Assembly: GCF_004522235.1 (NCBI RefSeq)
Contig: NZ_SDLT01000023.1
Coordinates: 270 to 64,269, forward strand
Reading direction: 5' to 3'
From: Amycolatopsis nivea
GTDB lineage: Bacteria > Actinomycetota > Actinomycetes > Mycobacteriales > Pseudonocardiaceae
Length of the DNA stretch: 64,000 nucleotides
The translations under genes were made by a program, and so were the position numbers. Shown here piece by piece: positions 7,820 to 15,460 of this stretch (its first letter is position 1; every line of letters starts with the position of its first letter). The notes beneath the pieces were generated by a model. It ran no database searches and had not been told where the DNA came from. It worked only from the letters and a program-made list of their open reading frames with translations.

Positions 7820-8842
7820 GTGAATCCGTGCCCCCTGTACGTCGCGGGCGTCGGCGCCTGCCTGCCCGACCGGGAGACGGCCGAGGAAGCCGTCGCGGCG
7901 AACCGGTACGACGCCGAGTCAGCACAGACGGACGGCGTCCGCTCCGCCTGCGTCGAGACCGAGCGGTACCCGGCGGAAATGGCCGCGATCGCCGGACGCG
8001 GCGCGCTGGCCATGGCGTCCGCCCGCGACTTCGGCACGGTCCGCGCGGTGTTCCACTCCTACGTCGACTACCAGGGCGCGCACTACTGGCAGGCCGCCCC
8101 GTACGTCGCCCTGCACACGGTCGGCCGCGACGTCCCGTCGTTCGACGTCGTCCAGGAATGCAACGGCGCGATGGGCGCGCTCGAACTGGGCCGCCGGTTC
8201 GTGACCGGCCCGGAGGACGCCGTCCTCGTCACCACCGGCGACCGTTTCGACAGCGCGTGGGTCCGCCGCTGGTACGGCGACCAGTCGGTGCTCGCCGACG
8301 GCGGGAGCGCGCTGCTGCTGAGCGGTTCCGGCGGATTCGCCCGGATCCTGTCGCTCTCGACGATGGCCGACAACTCCCTAGAAGGCGAGGCCCGCGGCGG
8401 CGGATTCGCCGGCGCGCAGCAGCCGCCGGTCGACTTCGACGCGATGCGCAAACAGTTCCACGCCAAGGACTTGCCGATGCTGGAGCACTACGGCCGGATG
8501 GCCGCGCTGTTCGGCGCCTCCCTGCACCGCGTCCTCGACGAAGCGGGCATCACCGCGGCGGATCTGGCGTTCGCCGTCCCGGTGGTGACCACCGCCGCCC
8601 GCGCCGCCGACATCGCCGACCGCTTCCTCGGCATCCCGCTGGAGCGCACCAACTGGGAATTCGGCCGCACCACCGGCCACCTCGGCACCGGCGACCAGTT
8701 CGCCGGCCTGCACCACCTGGTCAGCACCGGCCGGGCCCGCAAAGGCGACCGCATCCTGCTCCTCGGCGGCGGCACCGGCTACACCATCACCTCGGCGGTC
8801 CTGGAAATGCTGGAAGACAGCCCGGACCCCGAACGGAACTGA
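7820..8842 (+). CDS. KAS III-like 3-oxoacyl-ACP synthase / acyltransferase homologue
   Basis: 340 residues with a thiolase fold of the FabH/KAS III class. The presumed nucleophile is the Cys in FDVVQECNGAMGALELG. The region that normally carries the His-Asn pair is altered: AVPVVTTAARAADI stands in place of a HQAN-like motif, and TTGHLGTGDQ in place of the usual GNTS loop. This pattern is seen in KAS III relatives of secondary metabolism that acylate non-ACP acceptors. The GTG start has GGAAGGAG seven bases upstream and was preferred to an upstream extension without homology. It probably forms an ester or C-C bond on the isoprenoid-locus product; acceptor and donor cannot be predicted. The next gene starts 3 bp downstream, so they are co-transcribed. 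Confidence 0.85.
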   Translation: MNPCPLYVAGVGACLPDRETAEEAVAANRYDAESAQTDGVRSACVETERYPAEMAAIAGRGALAMASARDFGTVRAVFHSYVDYQGAHYWQAAPYVALHTVGRDVPSFDVVQECNGAMGALELGRRFVTGPEDAVLVTTGDRFDSAWVRRWYGDQSVLADGGSALLLSGSGGFARILSLSTMADNSLEGEARGGGFAGAQQPPVDFDAMRKQFHAKDLPMLEHYGRMAALFGASLHRVLDEAGITAADLAFAVPVVTTAARAADIADRFLGIPLERTNWEFGRTTGHLGTGDQFAGLHHLVSTGRARKGDRILLLGGGTGYTITSAVLEMLEDSPDPERN

Positions 8843-8844
8843 CC

Positions 8845-9840
8845 ATGCCCGACGAGTCCCGGCCCGCGGACGCGACCTGCCGAGGGGAGACGGGCGGTCT
8901 GGGCGAGAGGGCTCGCCCAGCGGACGCGGGTCGTCTGGCCGAGGCGGGCGATCCGGGCGAGCGGGCCTGTGCGGCCGGTCGGACTCGTCCGGCTGCCGGA
9001 AGCCGCCCGGACGACCGAATCCGCACGTCCGGCGGGAGCCGCTCGGCTGCCCCGGCCCGCGCGGCTGATCCGACCCGCCCGGTCGACCCTGCCCGGCTGA
9101 CTGCCCCAACCCGTCCCGCCGAGCCAAGCCGCCCGGCCGGACCGTCCGGCCGAACCGACCCGGTCGGCGCAGGGCTGACCGCGCTTCCCCTCCTCTACTC
9201 CCGCTGCGAGGCCGCGCTGCAGCCCGGACGGACCGGCGGCGCGGTGCGCGAACACCCCGCCCGCCGGGGGACCGGGCTGCCGTTCCGGGAGGCCGCCTTC
9301 GACGCCCGGTCGCGGATCCTCGGCGTCCTGGCCTCCTGGGCGGGACTGGTGGCCGCCGAACGGCAGGTCCCGGCGCCGCGGCGGACCGTGCCGGAGCTGG
9401 TGCGTTTCCTCGCCGCGCACCGGGACTGGCTGGCCGGGCACCCCAGCGGCGCGGACTTCCTCGACGAGCTCTCCGACCTCATCTCCTCCGCGACCGCCGC
9501 CCTCGACGACCCGCGCCCCGCCGTCCCGGTCGGGAACTGCCCGGTCGGCGGCTGCCGCGCTCCGGTGCACCTGCGGCCCGCCACCGCCACAGTCGCCTGC
9601 GAAGCCGGGCATGACCTGCCCCCGGCGGACTGGCTCGACGTCCGCACCCGCGAAGAAAACCGGCGGCGCACCGTGCCCACCAAGGAAGCCGCGCTCGCCG
9701 CCGGAGTGCCCGAGGCGACCGTCCGCCAGTGGGCGCGCCGGGGCAAACTGACCCGCTACGGCTCCGCCCGCCGCGCCGAGTACTGCCTGGACGAACTCAC
9801 CGCCCTCCGCACCGGCCAGGCCCGCCCGCACGCCGGTTGA
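8845..9840 (+). CDS. HTH DNA-binding protein with Pro/Arg/Ala-rich low-complexity N-terminus
   Basis: 331 residues as drawn. Residues 1 to about 110 are low-complexity R-P-A/T/D-rich sequence with quasi-repeats such as PTRPAEPSRPAGPS. A folded part follows: a helical domain, a possible zinc-binding segment (GNCPVGGCRAPVHLRP to CEAGHDLPPADW) and a C-terminal MerR/excisionase-like helix-turn-helix (TKEAALAAGVPEATVRQWAR). Short actinomycete proteins with only the folded part are common. The N-terminus may therefore be a genuine disordered arm or an over-extended start; the ATG lies 2 bp after the KAS III stop, which supports coupling. Possible regulator of the locus. Function unproven. Confidence 0.7.
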   Translation: MPDESRPADATCRGETGGLGERARPADAGRLAEAGDPGERACAAGRTRPAAGSRPDDRIRTSGGSRSAAPARAADPTRPVDPARLTAPTRPAEPSRPAGPSGRTDPVGAGLTALPLLYSRCEAALQPGRTGGAVREHPARRGTGLPFREAAFDARSRILGVLASWAGLVAAERQVPAPRRTVPELVRFLAAHRDWLAGHPSGADFLDELSDLISSATAALDDPRPAVPVGNCPVGGCRAPVHLRPATATVACEAGHDLPPADWLDVRTREENRRRTVPTKEAALAAGVPEATVRQWARRGKLTRYGSARRAEYCLDELTALRTGQARPHAG

Positions 9841-9913
9841 CCGTCGAAGCCGGGATGCGCACCCGCCCGGATCTGCGACGATGGGGACGGTCGTGTCGAA
9901 GACGGGAGCGTTG

Positions 9914-11683
9914 ATGGACGAGTCGAGCCGCCGGGATGTGTGGCGCCCGGGCCAGGACTGCCAGGCGGTGGCCACGGCCCGCGCGCTGGGCCAGGACGTG
10001 GACAAGATCCACGGGGACGCATGGGGCGTCGTGGGCACGTTGGGCGACAGCGTCTGCTACGTCGGCGTCTCGGACAAGGTCGAGGCGATCCACGAAGCGC
10101 TGGCGCGCCGGATCCGCGAGCGCGACCTGCCCGTCCGGCTGCTGGCCCCGAACTACTCGGGCGGGATCTCGGACGGCCAGCGCAACGGCACGCCGCAGAT
10201 GCGGTACTCGCTGATCGGCCGCGAGACGACGAACGACGGGCTGTCGCTGCATTTCGAGGGCAGCGAGATCCGGGGAACCGTCGCCGTGGTGGCGTGCGAC
10301 AAGCCCCCGGTCGGGGCGACGGCGGCGATCCTGGAGCGCGACGTGCCCGCGGTGGTGCTCTCCGACGGGTCCATCCGGCCGGGCACGGACCCCGAAACCG
10401 GGGAGCGGATCGACCTGGTCAGCTGCTTCCAGGTCGCCGGGGACCCGGACGCGGCCAAACGTGAGCGGTGGGCGCGCAACGCGTGTCCCGGGCACGGCAG
10501 CTGCGGCGGGATCTTCACCTACAACACGATGCAGTCGTTCATCGCCGTGCTGGGGCTGGAGCCGCTGCACATGGTGTCGCCGGCGTCCGAGGATCCGCGG
10601 CGGACCGGGGAATTCCCTGAACAGATCGTGGACTGCCTGGAAATCATGACGCAGCGGGGGATCACGCCGCGGCAGCTGGCCACCCCGGCGGCGTTCCGCA
10701 ACGCCGCGGTCGTGGCGATCGCGCTGGGCGGCTCGACGAACGTGGTCCTGCACGCGCCGGAGATCGCCCGCGCGGCCGGCCTCGACTTCTGGTCGGAGGT
10801 CATGACGCAGCAGGAGTTCAACCGGCTCTCCCGGAATGTCCCGGTGCTCGTCGACGCCCGTCCGTTCGGGCAGTACAGCATGGTGGACATCGATGCCGCC
10901 GGCGGCCTGCAGGCGGTGGTGGCGGAACTGCTCCGGCACGACCTGCTCGACGGCTCCGCGCTGACCTGCACCGGCGAGACGCTCGGCGAACAAGTCGAAC
11001 GGCTCGCCCCGCCCGCCCCGGACAGCGAGGTGATCTTCCCCGTCGCCGAGCCGTTCAAGCCGACCGGCGGCCTGCGGCTGCTGTCGGGCAACCTCGCCCC
11101 CGAGGGCGGCGCGGTGATCAAGCTGGCCGGGGTCGAGACCGGCGTCGTCGACGGCCGGTTCGAGGGACGGGCGCGCGTTTTCGACAGCGAGCAGGCCCTG
11201 CTGCGGGCGCTCGTCGAGACGCCGGACGAATTCGCCGACCGGGACATGGTCGTCATCCGCTACGAAGGCCCGAGGGGCGCTCCGGGCATGCCCGAAATGC
11301 TCGACCCGACCTCCCGCATCACCGCGCTGTGCCGGAGGAAAGGCATTTCCGTCGCGCTGATGACCGACGCGCGGTTCTCCGGAGGATCGGTCGGACTGGT
11401 CATCGGGCACGTCGGCCCGGAGGCCGCGCTCGGCGGCCCCATCGCCCTCGTCGAAGACGGCGACACGATCACCGTCGACCTGAACACCGACACCCTCGAG
11501 TGCACCGAACTGGCCGACCCCGCTATCAACCAGGCTCGCCTGGCGAAGTGGCAGCAAGCCGCCGAAGCGAACGGCGGCGTCCACCCACTGGTCCGCCCGG
11601 TGACGTCCCGCCTGCTCCGCCGCATGCGCGCACTAGCCGCCTCCGCGATCGAGGGCGCGGGGATGTCGGAGGTCTCTTCCTGA
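9914..11683 (+). CDS. IlvD/Edd family dehydratase
   Basis: 589 residues. Iron-sulfur-dependent dehydratases of this family remove water from dihydroxy acids or sugar acids: IlvD for dihydroxyacids, Edd for 6-phosphogluconate, others for aldonic acids. Family blocks are present: APNYSGGISDGQRNGTPQMR, the Cys in VACDKPPVGATAA, CPGHGSCGGIFTYNTMQ, and the C-terminal TDARFSGGSVGLVIGHVGPE. The VACDKPPVG block differs from the CDK-TTP type of housekeeping IlvD, which suggests a non-branched-chain substrate. The ATG after GGGAG was chosen; a start 33 bp upstream is possible. Same strand as and close behind the HTH gene. Whether it belongs to the isoprenoid locus is uncertain. Confidence 0.82.
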   Translation: MDESSRRDVWRPGQDCQAVATARALGQDVDKIHGDAWGVVGTLGDSVCYVGVSDKVEAIHEALARRIRERDLPVRLLAPNYSGGISDGQRNGTPQMRYSLIGRETTNDGLSLHFEGSEIRGTVAVVACDKPPVGATAAILERDVPAVVLSDGSIRPGTDPETGERIDLVSCFQVAGDPDAAKRERWARNACPGHGSCGGIFTYNTMQSFIAVLGLEPLHMVSPASEDPRRTGEFPEQIVDCLEIMTQRGITPRQLATPAAFRNAAVVAIALGGSTNVVLHAPEIARAAGLDFWSEVMTQQEFNRLSRNVPVLVDARPFGQYSMVDIDAAGGLQAVVAELLRHDLLDGSALTCTGETLGEQVERLAPPAPDSEVIFPVAEPFKPTGGLRLLSGNLAPEGGAVIKLAGVETGVVDGRFEGRARVFDSEQALLRALVETPDEFADRDMVVIRYEGPRGAPGMPEMLDPTSRITALCRRKGISVALMTDARFSGGSVGLVIGHVGPEAALGGPIALVEDGDTITVDLNTDTLECTELADPAINQARLAKWQQAAEANGGVHPLVRPVTSRLLRRMRALAASAIEGAGMSEVSS

Positions 11684-11736
11684 CCGATCGTTCGTCCACT
11701 GTGGACAGCGAGCGGAGTGCTCGATCCGGGGAAAGC

Positions 11737-11772
11737 GAAGGCCTCCTTGCCCGCAACGGCAAGGAGGCCTTC
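11737..11772. terminator. Bidirectional terminator-like hairpin
   Basis: 15-nt perfect arms GAAGGCCTCCTTGCC / GGCAAGGAGGCCTTC with a 6-nt loop, between the convergent dehydratase and lipoprotein genes. It is flanked by two short dyads of the GTCCACTGTGGAC type (11694-11706 and 11776-11790). Confidence 0.75.
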
Positions 11773-11803
11773 ATCAGTCCACTATGGACTTACCACCACG
11801 GCG

Positions 11804-12565
11804 TCACCGGCATTTCAGGACGCCGTCGGAGATCGCCACTCCGCCGACCGTGCCGTTGGCAGCGGGAGTGAACACGAACCGCCAGCCCGGCTTCTCCGCG
11901 ATGGGCATCTCGAACCGCCCGGCCTCGGCGAGCTTCAGGCCGCGCGCGTCGTACGCCTTGTGCAGGTCCGCCAGCGACGAGCCGATGCCGATGCCCTCCG
12001 CGGTCTTGGCGTCGGGCGGCGCGCCCAGCTCGTGCACGCCGTTCTTGCCGAACGACGCGCCACCGGCCGCGGCGAACGCCTTGTCGCGCTCTTCCCGCTT
12101 GCCCGCCAGTTCGGCGCTCGCCATCGCGGAGTCGGCCGCCAGCTGGGCCGCTTCCGCGTCCTTGGCGGCTGCTTTCGCCAATTCCGCGGCGGACTTGCCG
12201 GTGTTCTCCTTCGAGTCCCGGTCCGCCGCGTCGGACTTGGCGTAGAGCTCGTCGGCCTTCTTCTGCGCCGCGGCCTCGGCCGCGAGTCTGGCCTGGTCCG
12301 GCGCGGGGCCGCCCTGCCAGCTCAGGACCGTGCAGCCGTCCAGCATGGAGACCGGCGCGTTGGCGAGCTTCCCGGTGGCGAGCGCCGCCTCCTTGGCCAT
12401 CCCCGGCGCAATGCCGCGGTAACCGCCCGCGCCGAAGACCTCGGCATGCGCGGCGGCGGTTTCCGCCGGAGCCGCCGCGGTCCCCGACGAACACGCCGCC
12501 AGCCCGCTGACAGCGGCGACCGCCACGACCGCACGGCCTGCGGACAGGACAAAACCCTTGTGCAT
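11804..12565 (-). CDS. Putative lipoprotein with Ala/Lys-rich helical middle
   Basis: 253 residues. The N-terminus has a signal peptide ending in a lipobox (VAAVSGLAACSSG), so the mature protein is predicted to be lipid-anchored outside the membrane. Residues about 90-165 are Ala, Lys, Glu and Asp rich and probably form a long helix. The C-terminal part (EGIGIGSSLADLHKAYDARG to the end) resembles short secreted actinomycete domains that sense or bind ligands, with a terminal Cys pairing. The ATG follows GAGGGG. No function recognised. Confidence 0.7.
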   Translation of the reverse strand: MHKGFVLSAGRAVVAVAAVSGLAACSSGTAAAPAETAAAHAEVFGAGGYRGIAPGMAKEAALATGKLANAPVSMLDGCTVLSWQGGPAPDQARLAAEAAAQKKADELYAKSDAADRDSKENTGKSAAELAKAAAKDAEAAQLAADSAMASAELAGKREERDKAFAAAGGASFGKNGVHELGAPPDAKTAEGIGIGSSLADLHKAYDARGLKLAEAGRFEMPIAEKPGWRFVFTPAANGTVGGVAISDGVLKCR

Positions 12566-12839
12566 CTGATTCCCCTCGTACGGACCCAATCCCACGGGTC
12601 GTCGTTCCCGGTGCACCGAGATATCCGACAACCTACCGGAACCGGACGAGGCCTCCCATCGATTACCGGACGGCGCGACGGGCGGGTCTGATCGCCGCGA
12701 CACGGCTGGGTCGCCGCGGCAGCGGGACCACTATGGGATCTCGCCTTGGCGAAAACGCGCATCCGCCGACGGTTGTGTGCGTTCGAGCGCGCTTATTTCC
12801 GCGATTTCCGGCGGCGCGGCATTATTTGTGCGAACGCCG

Positions 12840-12986
12840 TCAGCCCCACGGCTTGCTGAGGAACAAGTAGCCGCGCTGAGGCTGGCCCGCGTTCCCCTTG
12901 CGGCCGACGTCCTTCGAGGCCACGAGCAGCCCCGCCGCGAGCAGAACGATGATGATCCCACCGAGGATGACGAATGCTTCGAGCAT
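12840..12986 (-). CDS. Short single-pass membrane protein
   Basis: 48 residues: one N-terminal hydrophobic helix (FVILGGIIIVLLAAGLLVA) followed by a basic tail ending FLSKPWG. The ATG has AGGGGG upstream at good spacing. No function recognised. Confidence 0.6.
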   Translation of the reverse strand: MLEAFVILGGIIIVLLAAGLLVASKDVGRKGNAGQPQRGYLFLSKPWG

Positions 12987-13231
12987 GATTCCCCCTGACG
13001 GCCGGCTGTTCTCCCTCATGGTCCGACATCGCCACTCTATTCCGCCCCGGAGCCCGCGGCGGGAAACTTGAGGATTGCTTAGGCTCGGTTGAGCGGAATT
13101 TAGGGTCCGCGCGAATATTCCTCGCGCGCGGAGCGGAGATAGTTCCGTACCCATACGGTCCGGTTCCCGGATTGCTACCGCCCGGCCGGGCACCGGAAGG
13201 TGACCTTCCTGCCTCAGGAAAGGAAACCGCT

Positions 13232-14248
13232 GTGAACAGACCCCACCGGACACTGGGCTTGCTGGCCGCCGGGCTGGCCGTCCTCTCCGCCCCGCTCCTC
13301 GACGGCACTGCCCAAGCAGCACCGAACACGACCGCGGTCGCTCCGACCGGCGACACGCACATCCCGCCCGCCATGCGGCCGCAGTTCTACCACGGGCAGG
13401 ACAGCTCGGTCGCGGAGTTCCCGTTCATCGTCGCCGGCCTGCGCGAGGGCGGCACCCGCCCGCAGGGCCAGACCTGCACCGGCTCGGTCGTCGCGCCGCG
13501 CAAGATCCTGATCGCGGCGCATTGCAAGGCCGCCGAGGGCAAGAAAACGTTCCTGTACGGCCTCGACGACCTGAACGCGGGCGGCGGCACCCGGGTGGGC
13601 GTCGTCAGCTACGAAACCCACCCCAAATACGTGAACTTCGACCAGGGCTACGACGTCGCGATCGTCACCACGGACGCGGACATCCCGGTGCCGAACGGCC
13701 AGTACGCCAAGGTGGCCACCTCCGCGGACACTGAGCTCACCAAGCCTGGCAAAGAGGGGGTCGGCGTCGGCTACGGCAAGAAGGACTTCAACGACGACTC
13801 GCGGGACGTCACCGTCAACAAAGCTACCCTGCCGATCCGCGAGGGCTCGAACTGCCAGGGCGTCGGGGCCGGTTTCCAGGACGCCACGATGATCTGCGCC
13901 GGCTATTCCAACGGTGACCCGACGATCCTGCCCGGCGACAGCGGTGGCCCGCTGATCGTGGACGGCAAGGTGGTCGGCGTCGCGTCGTGGAGCCGCAGCG
14001 ACTTCAAGTGGTACAGCGTCTACGGCAGGCTCAACAACGACATGGGGGACTGGGTCGCCGAGCAGATCGGGAACGTCGGCACCGACAGCTTCTCCCTCGG
14101 CGCCACCCCCGGTTCGGTCCAGGTCGACCCGGGCATGTACGTCTCGGCCAGCCGTGGTTCGGCGCCACCCCGGTCGCCGAGCACCTGCGCTGGCTCGACC
14201 GGGTGGACGAGGTCATCGCGAACACGACTGACCGCACCCTCGTCCTGA
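13232..14248 (+). CDS. Secreted trypsin-like serine protease, C-terminus replaced by foreign frame
   Basis: 338 residues. A signal peptide (LLAAGLAVLSAPLLDGTAQA) is followed by an S1 chymotrypsin-fold domain with the triad visible: His in LIAAHCKA, Asp in GYDVAIV, Ser in LPGDSGGPL. The catalytic domain ends near GDWVAEQIG. A following beta-type domain starts (SFSLGATPGSVQVDPGMYVS) but breaks off after about 20 residues, and the last roughly 35 residues are read out of frame from regulator DNA. The catalytic unit should still be functional. The GTG start has AGGAAAGGA upstream. See the junction with the LuxR fragment. Confidence 0.85.
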   Translation: MNRPHRTLGLLAAGLAVLSAPLLDGTAQAAPNTTAVAPTGDTHIPPAMRPQFYHGQDSSVAEFPFIVAGLREGGTRPQGQTCTGSVVAPRKILIAAHCKAAEGKKTFLYGLDDLNAGGGTRVGVVSYETHPKYVNFDQGYDVAIVTTDADIPVPNGQYAKVATSADTELTKPGKEGVGVGYGKKDFNDDSRDVTVNKATLPIREGSNCQGVGAGFQDATMICAGYSNGDPTILPGDSGGPLIVDGKVVGVASWSRSDFKWYSVYGRLNNDMGDWVAEQIGNVGTDSFSLGATPGSVQVDPGMYVSASRGSAPPRSPSTCAGSTGWTRSSRTRLTAPSS

Positions 14249-15438
14249 CCCTCCTGGCGAGCTGCCTCCCGTCCCGGCTCCAGATCGGCGACCCCGACGC
14301 ACTGGCGGCGATGGACGCCGTCCCGACCGCGGTCTCGTCAGCCGAACAACAACGCCAGCTGGCCCGGCTGCACGCCAACGTCGCCGACGCATGCGTGTGG
14401 ATCGGCCACCACCGACGCGCAAGCAGCCTGGTGCGCAGCGCAATCGAACTCGCCTCGGACTGCGGCGCCCCGTACCTGATCGGCATCGCACGCTCCACCG
14501 GCGTCCACACCGACTGGCTCACCGGCAGATGGGACGGACTCGACGACAAAGCCCGCTCCCTGCTCGCCGAATACCGGCAGCTGCTGCCGATGAGCGGCGA
14601 GCTTTCCCTGGTGCTGGGTTTGCTGGCGACCGCCAGGGGAGAATGGGACCGGGCCACCGCCCATTTCGCCGCGGTCGGCCCCGACGAACCGGAGAACGCG
14701 GTGACCCCGGTCGTGCTCGCCGCGCACGCCGGAATCGCGAGCATGCTGCTGTCGCACTCCGACAACGAGGCTGCCGCAGCCCGCGCGGACCTCGGCCTGG
14801 AGCTATTGCGCGCCAAGGGAGCCTGGTCCTGGTCCGGCGAGTTGCTGCCGGTCGCCGTCGAGGCGTACTGCCGCATCGGCCGCACCAGAGCCGCCGCCGC
14901 GTTGATCGACGAGGCCTCCCAGGAAGTCCCCGACCTCGATGCACCCTTGGCGACCGTCGCCCTGCTCTTGTGCCGCGGCATCCTCTCCGCACATCGCCAC
15001 GACCATGCGCGCGCAGCTCACTTCTTCCACAAAGCAAGCGATGGCTACGACCGCCTGCCCGCCCCATATCCCGCTGCCTTGGCGAGAGAACAGTTAGCAC
15101 GCAGCCAGCTGGCGATGGGCGAACCGGGCGCCGCCGAGGCCTTCCCGGCCCTGGCAGAGGATTTCGCCCGCCTAGGCGCGACCCGGGCCGCCGCCCGCCG
15201 CCGCCACACCCACCGCGCGACCGGCGCAGTAGCCCCGTCCCGGCGTGGCAGACGTGGTTACGGCAACGAGCTTTCGCCGCGGGAACAGGACGTCGCGCGT
15301 CTTCTGGCGGACGGGCATACCAACCGCGAGATCGCGGAGGTGCTGTTCCTTTCGCGCCACACAGTGGAACAGCATGTGGCCAGCGTACTGCGAAAACTCA
15401 AGGTGGCTTCGCGGGGCGAGCTGGCTGCTGCCAGGTGA
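14150..15438 (+). pseudogene. 3' fragment of a large LuxR-type (LAL/AAA) transcriptional regulator
   Basis: The frame reads as the C-terminal half of a large ATP-dependent LuxR regulator. It begins at GATPVAEHLRWLDRVDE, runs through a long helical TPR-like region and ends in an intact LuxR HTH (LSPREQDVARLLADGHTNREI, then LFLSRHTVEQHVASVLRKLKV). The N-terminal AAA/NACHT part is missing; upstream DNA is the trypsin gene in another frame. No start codon with a ribosome site was found at the junction. It contains one TTA codon at 15094-15096. I treat it as a truncated remnant, although expression of a short DNA-binding protein from an internal start is possible. Confidence 0.72.
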
Positions 15439-15460
15439 ATCTGTGGGCTGCGCTTGGGTG

